Part shown: positions 47,001 through 57,732 of the stretch, one piece after another
Layout of the letters: every line of letters begins with the position of its first letter
Position numbering within the stretch: position 1 is the stretch's first letter
Assembly: GCA_003049485.1 (NCBI GenBank)
Contig: PYST01000008.1
Location: 124,001 to 188,000 of the forward strand
DNA: 64,000 nucleotides
Direction of reading: 5' to 3'
From: Ophioceras dolichostomum
Lineage: Eukaryota > Ascomycota > Sordariomycetes > Magnaporthales > Ophioceraceae
Position numbers and translations under genes: made by a program
Notes under the pieces: generated by a model
Databases searched by the model: none
What the model saw: only the letters and a program-made list of their open reading frames with translations
Told to the model about the DNA's origin: nothing

Positions 47001-48620
47001 CTAGGAGGGACACGGCGGTGGTGTAAAGGTAGGCCGCGGGATACCCGGGCAGTCGGGATAGCACCTGCGGTTCTCTTGTTAGCATTCTCAGAAGCATCTA
47101 TCTACGAGGCGCATGCATGATCGGCGTGTCAGCTAGGTGTAGCGCGGTCTCCCTCCAGACTTACCCTCCGTATGTCATACCACACGCGTTGACTTCGCCC
47201 CAGCACACAGTGTTGCTGCGACAGTCGCCCGTTGTCGTTGAAGTCAAGATCAACGGCGGTGTCGTTGCCCTAGTAGGAAGCTGGGATAGAGTTGTTGTAT
47301 AGTACGTGGAATTCGGACACGGTGGTGGGCTCAGTGTCGGCCAGGGTTTACAATCCGGGAAACATCTATTGTCCCGAGAGGAAGAAACTGTAAGCTGCCA
47401 GCCCGTTGTCATCCAAGCCATCAGAGGGGGCCATTTCGACGTACCCTCCGTACATCATGCCACAAGCGTTGATGGCGTCCACGCACACCGTCCGCGTAGT
47501 ACAGTCGTCACTTGCCGAAGCAGTACTCGTCGTGAGGACTGGTGGAACGGTAATGATAGGAGGGAGTGTGGTGGTAGGGCAGCTCGGCGCGGTGAAGGTC
47601 GGCCAAGGAGTGCAGTCGGGGAAGCATCCCCCGAACGTCATGTTGCACGTGTTGACTCCGGTGTAGCATAAGGTACGAGAGCGGCAGGCTTCGGCAGACG
47701 TGCTAGACGCCGTGATAGTCGTAGGGGCTGTTACAGAACAGGGAGGCTCTGAGGGACGAAGGGAAGGTATGCAAGTATCGTAGCAACTACAGGTAAGTAA
47801 TATTTGCGAGTTTGCTCGGTTAGCTCCTGTCTACATCAGAATAGCATATCGGATCCCATCGGGCGACGCCCATCCCCGGCTCAAAGCTCACCCCCCGTAT
47901 TTCGCCCCACACTCGTTGATGCCTGTGATGCACATAGTTACCGGTGAGCACGGCGATGCGGCCGCCGAGCTGGTTGAAGTCGAACTAGTGGTTAATGTGC
48001 GGTCGCGTGTAACAGATGTCCACGAGCAAGGAGGCGGCGTTGGCGAAGCCCAAGGCTCGCAGAGGTCGTAGCAGCTGTGTCCGAAAACAAGTGTTAGCGG
48101 GTGAACAAGTACTATATTATATATCAGTCCCAGCCCAACCTTGGAAGCTGGTGGCTGCGAGGTGGGTTGATGCTTGCCCTCCCCAAGCTTCCCCGCACTC
48201 GTTGATGCCATCAATACAAAGATACATCGGCTCGCAGCCTGCAGTCACCGTGGTCGTCGTCGTCGGAGCTGTGGTTGTCGTCAATTCTCGACCCACAGTC
48301 TTGGTGGGTTGAGGGCAGGCGGGCTTGGTCGGCCTCAGAGCTGTCTGGCAGGTATCATAGCATCTTGCGTATGAGTCCGCAGCGATGTCCTGTTGTGTCA
48401 GATGCCTGGTCTGAAAACCTGATATCGTGCAAGTCCCTCCCTGTCCTGAAAAGAAAGCCGCAGCTTACCCTCCCCATCTCACTCCGCACTCGTTGAGGCC
48501 GTCCACACAGAGCGTTCGAGGTTTGCAAGACGAGGTCGACTCGGAAGCCGGAGCTGCAACTGCCGGCCGGACCAAGACGAGCAGGACGCCGACCCAGATA
48601 GCCACGGGATGACCCAGCAT
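47001..48620 (-). CDS. Secreted cysteine-rich tandem-repeat protein encoded by repeat-unit exons, 375 aa
   Basis: Six exons: 48469-48620, 48178-48363, 47892-48074, 47445-47786, 47165-47365 and 47001-47064. A signal peptide (MLGHPVAIWVGVLLVLVRPA) precedes five full and two partial repeats. Each full unit reads C-x3-C-x10-C, a Thr/Ser/Pro spacer, then C-x5-C-x6-C-x4-Gly-Gly, as in CYDTCQTALRPTKPAC and LCIDGINECGEAWGG. The first partial unit contributes LCVDGLNECGVRWGG; the last ends at TFTPPPCPS and stop. All five introns split the second Gly codon of the terminal Gly-Gly in phase 2, and every internal exon is a multiple of three. Exon 4 carries two units with no intron between. Intron 2 uses a GC donor (GG|GCAAGC); the others are GTAAGC, GTGAGC, GTACGT and GTAAGT. 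The six cysteines per unit suggest disulfide-bonded extracellular modules with likely O-glycosylated spacers. I recognise the INxCGxxYGGC motif as common in fungal secreted proteins but know no function. Confidence 0.82.
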
Positions 48621-51216
48621 TTTGGTGATGTAATGCTCGCCGAGTGTTACGGCCGATGAGAATCAGGTCCAGTCTAACAATTCGCCTCACTGGGCGAGCC
48701 GGACTCGTCGTGTAAAGGACGGTAGGCAGCGAAATGGTTTCTAGAGCTTGAAGAAAGCGGTGGGACTCGCGAAATTCTGAGGTATGCTCGACGGATCGCT
48801 GGTAGAAGTGAATTGCCAACAAAGTTAGCATATACCTAGTTCGCGCCTCCCTTTTCTAACCATGTCATATCGTCACTTCTGCGTCACTGCTGAATCGGGC
48901 GGTCTCGACTCTGGATTTTCAGAAAGCAGCTCCGGACTCCAACTTAGGAAACCAGGTCATACAGAGCGGAAAGCGCACTTGACAGACTACGAACGAGCGA
49001 GCATCGCGACCGGTCTGTGCCGTTGCCCGAGGCCTTCAAAGGGGAGCACAGAGACGGTACGGATAGTATCACAAGATTGCTGGGCAGACAAGAGGGGCTC
49101 GGGTAAGATGCACCGGAGGTAGGTAGCAGGTAGGCCTGATCCATAGCGTGCTGTACCATGAATTCCATGCTGGAACGCAGGTTTTCGGATACGAGGGAAC
49201 AAAGAGGATTGTGCTAAGAAGACGGCCGTTCTTTCTTGAAGGAGCAGTTGCCAAGGCGGTTCTCCAAAGCGGATAATAGCATACTCTCGCGGGACGAGAT
49301 CGCCACCCGTGGCTCCCCTTTTCGGTGAGGTATGTCTTGAGAGTTCCCCAGTGACGGAATGCCCTATCCGCCAAATACATTCCATTCCCGGTTCTGGGGT
49401 CTCACAAAACGAAGTCCTCTAACAGGCCCACACCGGAGCTCAAGTTGGAAATCGACCGTTGCCGAGGGTTCTCGCAATGGCAAAATAAGCGAATGAGTTG
49501 TCTCACGAGATTTTGAGGCCGCGACCACTTGAGATACACACAGGCTGAGAAGTTGACGGGCCGACGGGTCGAGGTGGATGGACCCCTGTGATCAAATCAG
49601 GGGTTCTCCCCTTGCATTGCATGCCATTGAGGTACACTTGTGCCTCGTGTGCCTGAGAATGAAGAAGACGGTGGGAGCCTGGTGACAGGCCAGAGAAAAG
49701 AGAATGTGACCGGAAGAAAAATCTCGGCCGGGATACTACCACATCAACTACAACAGCAACCGCAAGAAGGTGGCACTCCTACGGATCACAACACCACCTC
49801 CCCCAGATTCTTGCTCCTATCATCTTGCCCTTCACCCTCCGTTGTGCGGTTGCAACCGGCTCTAGTCTGAGCTTCCAGCGGCGCGGCGCGGCAGACTTCC
49901 TCCGATGCGTCCCAAAATAGCCCCTCATAAAGGTCCATGTTGGCGTTTTGAGGAATTGATTGCTTTCCTGGATGCAAGTCCTCTTTTATTTCGGCCCAGC
50001 TCACCCAAGTCTATCACAAGGCTCAGTGTTCATTCAAATGCGCGTGCCGCCACTTTATTTCTTGATGATCCTAGCTCAGTGGCATATGCATGCCTTTTGC
50101 ACCTTCCAAGAGCCAGGAAAAAGTCGTCGGGTCCTGCAAGGTTTTGCATGCCTGCCTCGGCCGGTTGCATGCGCGTCCGCCCGTCCCCAGCCGTCCGCGT
50201 CTTCGTAGAGTGTTGATGATGATGGAAGGGAGATCATTGCTGATCACACCTTAATATTCTAGAAGACGAGCTGTAAGACCGCAAGACAGGAGTTCGGGCC
50301 CGCAGACAGACCGAGGAGTGCTCGTCCTCATCGCCCGATATTGCCGTGGCTGTCGCCTGTGTGTGTGACCTTCCTTCTGGCTGGGTAGTCACGGCTTGCG
50401 GCGCGAGACTCTTCTCGCTGTCATATCAGGAGATATCGAGGACATATTGATAGCTGGGAACTTTCTGCAACAAAACACACCTGGGGGCTAATTTTAGACA
50501 CCTTCGGCCTGGCTTCCGTGGTTTCCAGGCCTGCTGCTGATCTCGGGGAAAATATTTCATGCTCGAAAATCTTTAGACGGCTTGAGGGGGCAGGGAAGAG
50601 TAAGGTGGTTGGTAGCAACGAAGTTCGGTGGAGGAAGATGGGTGGGCGGGTGAATTCAACACAACTTTCCAGTTTAATATCCGGTAGAGTGGCCAAGCCG
50701 CGTCCTGGAATTGGGCGACACCGAAGATCGTGGAACAGGCACGAAGACCAGATCTCATAGGCGTGGTGCCCATCCGTCACACCACCCACCATCTCCTTTC
50801 AAAGATAACGTTGGTTCGCATTTGAGGATGATCGCGAAGCAAACAGAGACAATGATTGCCCTCGGAGTGGAACAGGGAGGGAGGGACCAAGCAAGGGTGG
50901 GGGGAAGTGAATGTCTTTATGAAAACCACTCCCAGCCAGATGACCTGCCAGATGAGATGACGGTGGGCTGGAGAGAGAAACAAGGGAAGGTGCTGGTCAT
51001 TCAGACATCGCAAAAACAATCATAGCAAGGAAGAGCCTCGCAAAGGCAAGAACTTAAATAAGAAGTCGTTCCTGCCCAGACATCCGGTTCATCCGCATAA
51101 CCTCATTGCGGATCAATTGATCAATCCTCAAGGATCAAGAACACAAAGAGAGGGAGCAAGAACAGCTACATCTTTAGCCTACCTACCTCCCTCGCCCTCG
51201 AAGCTTCAAGTCGACC
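48621..51216. other. Divergent spacer of 2.6 kb between two secreted-protein genes
   Basis: Must contain the promoters of the tandem-repeat protein (-) and the small secreted protein (+). Short ORFs on both strands have no domain. No RNA gene recognised. Confidence 0.55.
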
Positions 51217-52083
51217 ATGAAGTGGCTCTCGTCCAGCCTTGCGGCGATGGTCGCACTCCTCGTCTCCACAGCCACGGCCTCGCCCTTGCCACAAGCACAG
51301 GACCGAATGGTCGTGTACAAGCTGCGCATTGCATCGTAAGTCAAAAAAAGACGAAAGGAGAACCAAGCGATACTAGGTAGCAGCCAGCCAGCTGACAGCC
51401 AGGATCACCTCGCCTCACTGGCTACCCAGCCGTTCGGACGTCTTCCTGGACGGGAAGTACCTCTCCCTCCGCCAATCCACAGTCGGCGTCTACTCAGACT
51501 CGCGACCCGTGCAGTTCTACGCGCGCGAGGGCCCCAACAGGGGCCTGGTGGAGCTGCACACGTACCCGATCGGCATCGTCGACTCGGTCCTGGCCCTGGT
51601 CGGGTCAGACGGCCTGCTCGCCTTCACCGACGTGTCCAACCCGGCCGCCGTGACCTACCCCGAGGGCACGCAGGCGGACTGGACCTCGTTCAACCTGACC
51701 GGCGGCGGCGGGCCCGAGGACCGCGGCGGGGACCCGCGCAGCAAGCTCACGTACGCCGCCTCGCGCACGGGGAGATGGGTCGCGTTTCCGGACCAGAGCG
51801 GCTACGGCGGGGGCTCCGGTGAGTGGAAGATTACTTGGCTAGAGGGTAAGTGACTGACAGAATCAGTCAGCATTTCTTTTCCTCCAATCCAATCCGATCC
51901 ATTCATCCCATTTGCTCCGTTTCTTTGTCGTGCTTGGTGGTGGTGGCCTGTTTGTAGGATCAAGTCGGACTGATTCTCACCTGACTACCACCTACCCTAC
52001 CAGGAACCGCCTGGGTAACCCAGGACTACATGCCCGTAGAGATCATCTACGAAATGGCCACGCAGAGGGACATTGGGGTGTGA
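51217..52083 (+). CDS. Small secreted protein of unknown function, 204 aa
   Basis: Three exons, 51217-51335, 51430-51845 and 52004-52083, joined in phases 2 and 1 (donors GTAAGT twice; acceptors CCCAG and ACCAG), give 204 aa. The N-terminus is a signal peptide (MKWLSSSLAAMVALLVSTAT) followed by SPLPQAQDR. The mature part looks like a small beta-rich domain: YKLRIASRSDVFLDGKYLSL, VQFYAREGPNRGLVELHTYP, then a Gly-rich loop and SGEWKITWLEGTAWVTQDYM. No cysteine appears in the mature region I translated, so it is not a typical disulfide-rich effector. I do not recognise a family. It is separated from the tandem-repeat gene by a shared divergent spacer. Splice phases and the clean signal peptide make it a solid gene. 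Confidence 0.8.
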
Positions 52084-53104
52084 AGCAAGAGGAAAGGAGA
52101 CGGTACCTACGTGGCAGAGCTGCAAATGCTGAGACCAGACAGCGTGGTATTCTCTCAATGGTACCTATTAGCAGGAGCCTTGTTATTAGTTAGATGAGAC
52201 AGAACAACTGCAGCAAAATAAAGGTGGGAGAGTACTTGCGCACAAACATTGCCGTAACAATAAAAAGAAAGGCCGAACCCTCGACTGACTTTGTGTGGAC
52301 CCGGTGGCGTGTGGTTTTGAGGTGACAGGCGACAGGCAGGGATCTGTCGTAAGATCCCCGGTCTCACTGCCTGCCAGCGTCGAGCCAGAATTGATATCGT
52401 ATCGGAACATCTATAGCTGCCAACCCGACTCCTCCATGCTGTTGGTTGGTTTTCCGTCTTATAAAGGACAGCGATCGGGGATCGATCCCTCTGGTCATGA
52501 TCACCTTTGAAGTCTTCCGTTCTTTCTCCTTCTGGATGTGTGTGTGGTGTGTGGGCGGAAGTCTGCCTGAATCGACCAGATGTGTCACCACACACCGTGT
52601 GCTCTTCCAGGTTTTCACGTCGCTTCTCTACTCATTGTCACCTGTCCTGGCATCATCGAGCTGCAGCCACACGGCATGGCTGACATTTCGTCCTCCTCAC
52701 CCCAGCACGGGACATCTCTGCTCGCACCGCTCAGCTATGCTGGGTGGGCTTGAAGAACACTTTCAGTTCTCATTGGTATACTTTTTGCTGTTTTTATGCC
52801 CTAGATTGACGACATGAACAGAATAACTCCACCCTGAGGCGCATATCCCGCCAAACGAATCGAGAAAAAGGGCGTGTACCGCAACACATCAGCTACAAGC
52901 GGGAAGCTGTTCCGCCGTCGCAAGGCTCGGCCGACTTCCCATCTTCTCCTTTCTGCGTCTGCTACCTTCCCTGTTGTCGTTTCCACGCCACACCACACTC
53001 GGTTAGACTCGTTCTTCTCCTTAACCTAACTGTCACGCCGCAAGGAGAGCACCAAATCGGCTAGTCAGACGGCGGTCTCCCCCCTTTTTGGGGGGTGCAA
53101 CGTC
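52084..53104. other. Convergent 3' spacer
   Basis: About 1 kb between the small secreted protein gene (+) and SDH2 (-). No coding or RNA feature supported. Confidence 0.6.
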
Positions 53105-54222
53105 TTAGAACGACAGCTCCTTCTTGATCTCCGCAATGGCCTTGCCGGGGTTCAGGCCCTTCGGACATGTCCTGGTGCAGTTGAGGATGGTGTGGCAGCG
53201 ATACACGCTCATCGAGTTGTTCAGGGCGGCTTGGCGTTCGGCCTTCTTCTCGTCACGGGAGTCGACAAGCCACCTGTACGATTGCAGCAGCATCGCGGGG
53301 CCTAGGTACTCCTCCGCGTTCCACCAGTAAGACGGGCAAGACGTCGAGCAGCACGCACAGAGGATGCACTCGTACAGGCCATCCAGCTTCTTGCGGTCCT
53401 CCTTGCTCTGGCGGTACTCCTTGCCCTGCAATAGTCGCGCGGTAAAGCCGCTCGTCAGCACTGCGTCCTGGATCTGAAGAGTTCGTTGTTCCACATTCTC
53501 TGTCTCTGCGCCATAACAACTGGGAGAGACTCGTGGTCAAGGCTTGGTGGGATAGGGAAGTCAGAGGGGAGGAGGGGATGCAGCAACTCACATCGGGCGA
53601 TGGTGTGTCCCTCTGCAGGTAAGGCTTGATCGATTTGTATTGTTTGTAGAAATGCGTCAGGTCAGGAACCAGGTCCTTGACGACGTAAGTGTGCGGCAAC
53701 GGATAGATCTTCACTTCCCCGCTCGACTCCTTGGGGATTCGGCCTTGAGCATCATCCAGTGTTAGCAGCAAGGTCTTGCGATGTCATTCCCACAGCAGAA
53801 TCGCGGGCGCCTTCGCGTACAGGCGGCAACTGCGAATTGAGAGGCCACTCACACAGGCAAGCGAGAGTGTTTGTCCCATTAATGTTCATCGCACAGCTCC
53901 CGCAGATACCCTCTCTGCAGCTTCGCCGGAATGTCAGGGTCGGATCAATCTCGTTCTTGATCCTGATCAGGGCGTCCAGCATCATGGGCCCCGTCTTGTT
54001 GAGATCTAGGCTGTATGACTGCATCCTCGGCTTCTCGGTCGGCTTTGTCGGGTCCCAGCGGTAGATTTGGAAGGTCTTCATGTGCGCCGGTTTCGACTCT
54101 GCTGGAGGCTCGCTCACGGACGCCATTGACCGCGCGCATACTGCCGCCGCCGGCCTGAAGCTGACGATTGGCCGGGAGGCGGCGCCGAGGACGCGGGTGG
54201 TGGTGGAGCGGAGAGCTGCCAT
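53105..54222 (-). CDS. SDH2: Succinate dehydrogenase iron-sulfur subunit, mitochondrial
   Basis: Electron-transfer subunit of complex II in the inner mitochondrial membrane, linking succinate oxidation to ubiquinone reduction. Exons 53853-54222, 53592-53743 and 53105-53425, joined in phases 1 and 0 (donors GTGAGT twice, CTAAC branch in intron 1, acceptors TCAAG and TGCAG), give 280 aa. An Arg/Ser/Ala-rich mitochondrial presequence occupies about the first 33 residues. The 2Fe-2S cluster ligands are in [20 protein letters not shown] plus the following ACLC (Cys102, 107, 110, 122). The 4Fe-4S motif is [16 protein letters not shown], and the 3Fe-4S motif is in [20 protein letters not shown]. The His and Trp/Ser positions targeted by SDHI fungicides lie in these last two motifs, and both appear as the usual residues here. 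Divergent from the Ptc7-like gene. Confidence 0.97.
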
Positions 54223-55007
54223 AGTTGCGGCGGTGGTGGAAGTCTGTCTAGCTGGTGCTGGTGCCCAGCTTTCTCACTCGCTTCAGAGTTCGAATGCAAT
54301 TGAATTCAACCTCGCCTTGAAGAGTGAGCGAGGAAAGTATCACCAAATTGACGGTTGCTGTCAGGAAGAACTGTTCGGAGGGGCGACTCGGGCAATTCCA
54401 AAAGTAAAGTGAACCAGTTCAAATGTGTCCAGGAGCCAACCGCGAGATCGAGACCGTCATAGCTTCTCCAGACAATACCCGAGGTACTCGTCCCCTTGTG
54501 GAAGATCGAGCCAATCAGGAGCAATTATTTAATCAGCCAGGGAGGAACAGGAACGATCAGACGGTAATGTCTTCAGACGATGTTGCCAGATCACGTGTCG
54601 GCGGCAGCGGACTTACATTACCCCGAAGCGCACTTCGGGGACCAAGCAGCACTGAGAGAATAGTCCCTGATAACAACGGGCTATGCTTCGTGAATCCTCT
54701 CGTCGTCCAAAACTACCTACTTGGTAGGTACCTAGAAATCATTTTCTCCTTCTATCCTGTCTCCTGAAACGAAGATGCTCTTGCGCGAACCTCTGAGCTG
54801 AGACGGTGTTTTTTTTTTGCCAAATTTTTTCTTCTTTTTTTCTCAAGGGGGGGGCGTGAGACGGAAGCTGGGGAGTTTGGAAAAGTTGGAGAATGGCGAC
54901 CACCTCCGTGAGCCGACTCCTACCTCCCTTAAAACGTATATATATACCTAGACACTCCTCCTCCCTCCTTCTTTCCTCTAATAAGCACAGGCCGGCACAA
55001 TGTGCGA
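54223..55007. promoter_or_regulatory. Divergent promoter region: SDH2 / Ptc7-like phosphatase
   Basis: 785 bp serving two nuclear genes for mitochondrial proteins. It contains a perfect hairpin (54621-54640) and a poly-T/poly-G block near 54805-54855. A TATATATA stretch near 54940-54950, about 60 bp before the phosphatase ATG, may be its TATA element. Confidence 0.55.
54621..54640. repeat. Perfect hairpin, 8-bp stem and 4-nt loop
   Basis: CCCCGAAG, loop CGCA, then CTTCGGGG: exact reverse-complement arms. It is isolated in the SDH2/phosphatase divergent promoter. Confidence 0.75.
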
Positions 55008-56408
55008 ATGCGTGATGCCTGCTCAAGATCCCAGGACCTGACTGTTGACGGCAACCTCCTTCTTTCTGTACATATAGGAATAGGCTCTGTGAAGTCCACA
55101 ACGATTTCCAATTCAATATTTCCCGAATCGGCGCTGCACAGGTGGTGTCGCGCATCCTCGCAGGATCGAATACAACCGCCGCTGCAAAGACGATGGTCCG
55201 CTGCAACAAGCTCCCAAACAGTGCCGCCGGTGTCAATGGCGTTCACGTATAGCGTCGCGGCGTCATACATCGCCAAGGACCGGCCCTACGACCCGTCGAC
55301 GCACGTTTTCCACTTCAACCCGCACAACCGCATCCAGCCGCACCAGCCCGGCTCGCCGGCGCACAACCGGCGGCTACGCCCAGACAGCGGGCAGGACGCG
55401 TTTTTCGTCTCGCGCCTCGGCGACACTGGCGGCGTCGCGCTCGGCGTTGCCGACGGAGTCGGCGGGTGGATGGACTCGGGCGTCGACCCGGCAGACTTCT
55501 CGCATGGCTTGTGCGGCTGCATGGCGAGCGTCGCCTACGAGTACCGCCACCCGCGACAGCAGCAAGGGCATCCACAGTCACTGCCGCTCTCCGCGCGAGA
55601 TCTGCTTCAGCAGGGCTACGAGGCGGTGTGCGCGGACCGCTCCATCCCAGCGGGCGGCTCAACTGCCGTCGTGGGCCTGCTCACTCCGGACGGTTTGCTC
55701 GAGGTCGCCAATCTGGGCGACAGCGGTTTCATCCTACTCCGCCTCAGTGCCGTCCTGGCTGCCAGCTCACCTCAGGTGCACGCCTTCAACACGCCGTTCC
55801 AGCTCTCGGTCATCTCACCGGGGCTGATGGCCCGGTTGGCCGCGTTCGGCGGCGCCCAGCTGAGCGACATGCCCCGCGACGCCGACGTGACGCGCCATCA
55901 CCTGCGGCACGGCGACGTGCTCGTCTTCGCCTCCGATGGCGTCTGGGACAACCTCTTCAACCAGGACATACTACGCATAGTGGCCAAGAACATGGCCGCC
56001 GCGGGGGCCTGGCAAGAGGCCGCCGGCGGAAACGGCATCGGTGTCGCCCCGGACCTGACCCCTCTCACGCGCCCGGATGCCGCCGAACGGGTTCACAAAG
56101 ACGGTCTTCCAGCAGAAGAAGGCCAGAGCGAGGGTGAATGCGCGAGTCCTGCGCCAAGGACAATTAGTTCGCGCCGGCCCGTTGCCACGCTGCAGAGCGT
56201 GCTCGCCACTCAGATCACTGCCGCTGCTAAGGCCGCGAGCGTGAACAGGAAGCTCGACGGGCCCTTTGCCAAGGAGGTCAAGAAGTACTATCCTCACGAG
56301 ACATGGAGGGGAGGCAAGGTAGACGATATCTGCGTCGTCGTCGCCGTCGTTTCCCAACAGGGCGAAGCAGGAACTAGAGAGGGTCCAAAGGCAAAGAGCC
56401 GTCTTTAA
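55008..56408 (+). CDS. Ptc7-like PP2C serine/threonine phosphatase, probably mitochondrial
   Basis: Metal-dependent phosphatase of the PP2C/PPM family; the closest pattern is yeast Ptc7, which acts in mitochondria on coenzyme Q biosynthesis factors. A single exon of up to 466 aa. The domain starts near FTYSVAASYIAKDRPYDP. PP2C metal-binding motifs are seen: SGQDAFFVS, GVADGVGGW, GGSTAVVGLL, ANLGDSGFILLR, VLVFASDGVWDNLF and the C-terminal GKVDDICVVVAVV. Between the last two lies a long variable insert (~325-405). The start is uncertain: ATG 55008 gives an Arg-rich, presequence-like leader (LQRRWSAATSS), whereas the internal ATG at 55236 would remove it. An undetected upstream exon is also possible. 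Mitochondrial targeting is inferred from the leader and the family. Confidence 0.85.
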   Translation: MRDACSRSQDLTVDGNLLLSVHIGIGSVKSTTISNSIFPESALHRWCRASSQDRIQPPLQRRWSAATSSQTVPPVSMAFTYSVAASYIAKDRPYDPSTHVFHFNPHNRIQPHQPGSPAHNRRLRPDSGQDAFFVSRLGDTGGVALGVADGVGGWMDSGVDPADFSHGLCGCMASVAYEYRHPRQQQGHPQSLPLSARDLLQQGYEAVCADRSIPAGGSTAVVGLLTPDGLLEVANLGDSGFILLRLSAVLAASSPQVHAFNTPFQLSVISPGLMARLAAFGGAQLSDMPRDADVTRHHLRHGDVLVFASDGVWDNLFNQDILRIVAKNMAAAGAWQEAAGGNGIGVAPDLTPLTRPDAAERVHKDGLPAEEGQSEGECASPAPRTISSRRPVATLQSVLATQITAAAKAASVNRKLDGPFAKEVKKYYPHETWRGGKVDDICVVVAVVSQQGEAGTREGPKAKSRL

Positions 56409-57732
56409 AACGCTTCTGGTAGATATTTCTCTTTCTTTCTATTCTGTCCCTGGTATGCTACGCCTCCGTACCAGGTATACTTCGGGAGCCTCTCACGAGG
56501 TCAGGATCCAGTAGGATCAAGTCGGGTTCTTTCTGCCGCTTTTCTTGAATGCATTGCTTCGGCGTTGGTTCGGATACAAGACCCAAAGGTTAGAATAGAA
56601 CCAGCATGCCGTCGAAGTTAATTTGGAAAGGGAATTCGCCGGCAACGGCGGGTTTATAGCATGCCTCCTGTAGACGTTGTTATACTGGTAATTTTTTGCC
56701 ATATCATAGAGATCTTTTCTTCGCAGATGAGAGGGAAAGCAAGCCAAGCTCGTAAATAATACAATTGGAATGGGCAATCTTGGATGGTTTCTCATTGAGC
56801 ATGACATTCGCAAAGTCTCCATGCCAAAAATACGGGGAATGTTCCTCAAAAAAGGGTCCTGCAGGATTGCGGCACCGCCTCAATCCCCTTCCAGTGGATA
56901 GTGGGCTATCATAAAACTGAAAACCGGGGCACGGAAACAGATCCACGGTGACGCGACGTCTGGACTGGTCTTGTCCGTGAAGATGCGTCTGAAATCTGGG
57001 ACAGCGTTGGCGCCCATCACGGGTCCTTCACGGGGACGGGGGCAGCTCATTCGTTTGCCAGTTGACCAGGGCTCCTTCCCCGCACTACTCACTTCAGGGC
57101 TCAATCATGGAGTGTTGGCGCCACCAATGGGAGGTCTTTTGCACGAGAGCTGAAGCCACCCCGTCATGCGGCTAGATGCCAGATCAACACTCGTTCATGG
57201 CGTGGGTATTGACGAACCAACTGCCAAATTGCATCAACGAATTCCGGGATATTCTTCACCTCTCGACGAGCATATATCTTATTCTCCAGCCAGGGTCCAG
57301 TCAGAAGCCTGGCTATCTCCAGATACCCCTCCTCGGCACTTCCCAGTCTGGCCAAGACCTGACCCCGGCATCAGACTAACTGTCGTATTTTACCCGGATA
57401 CCACAACTTGTCCTGGCACTCATCAAATTTTCATTTTCTTTTCTTCTTTCTTAGATTTTCCAGGGGCATTCGTTATGGCATCCGCATCACACGTCACTCT
57501 TGTCATCATCAGTCGTTGAGGTCGTTGGGTGTCGAGACACTTGTCTTCGGTCGACTTACATTTAAGTCGCGAGGCTGGCGGGGGGAGCCTTACGGACGTC
57601 GCCATTGAGCACCGCCGACGCGCGAAAGCGACTGGCCAGAAATTGAGCCTCGCTACCAGAACGCCGACGGCGAACGGCGAACGGTTATAGTAAGACCGGG
57701 AGGCTCAGTGAGCCTCTCTTCTCGCGTCAGTC
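56409..57732. other. Intergenic region upstream of the GH125 gene
   Basis: About 1.3 kb with no recognised gene; the last part is the GH125 gene promoter. Confidence 0.6.
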
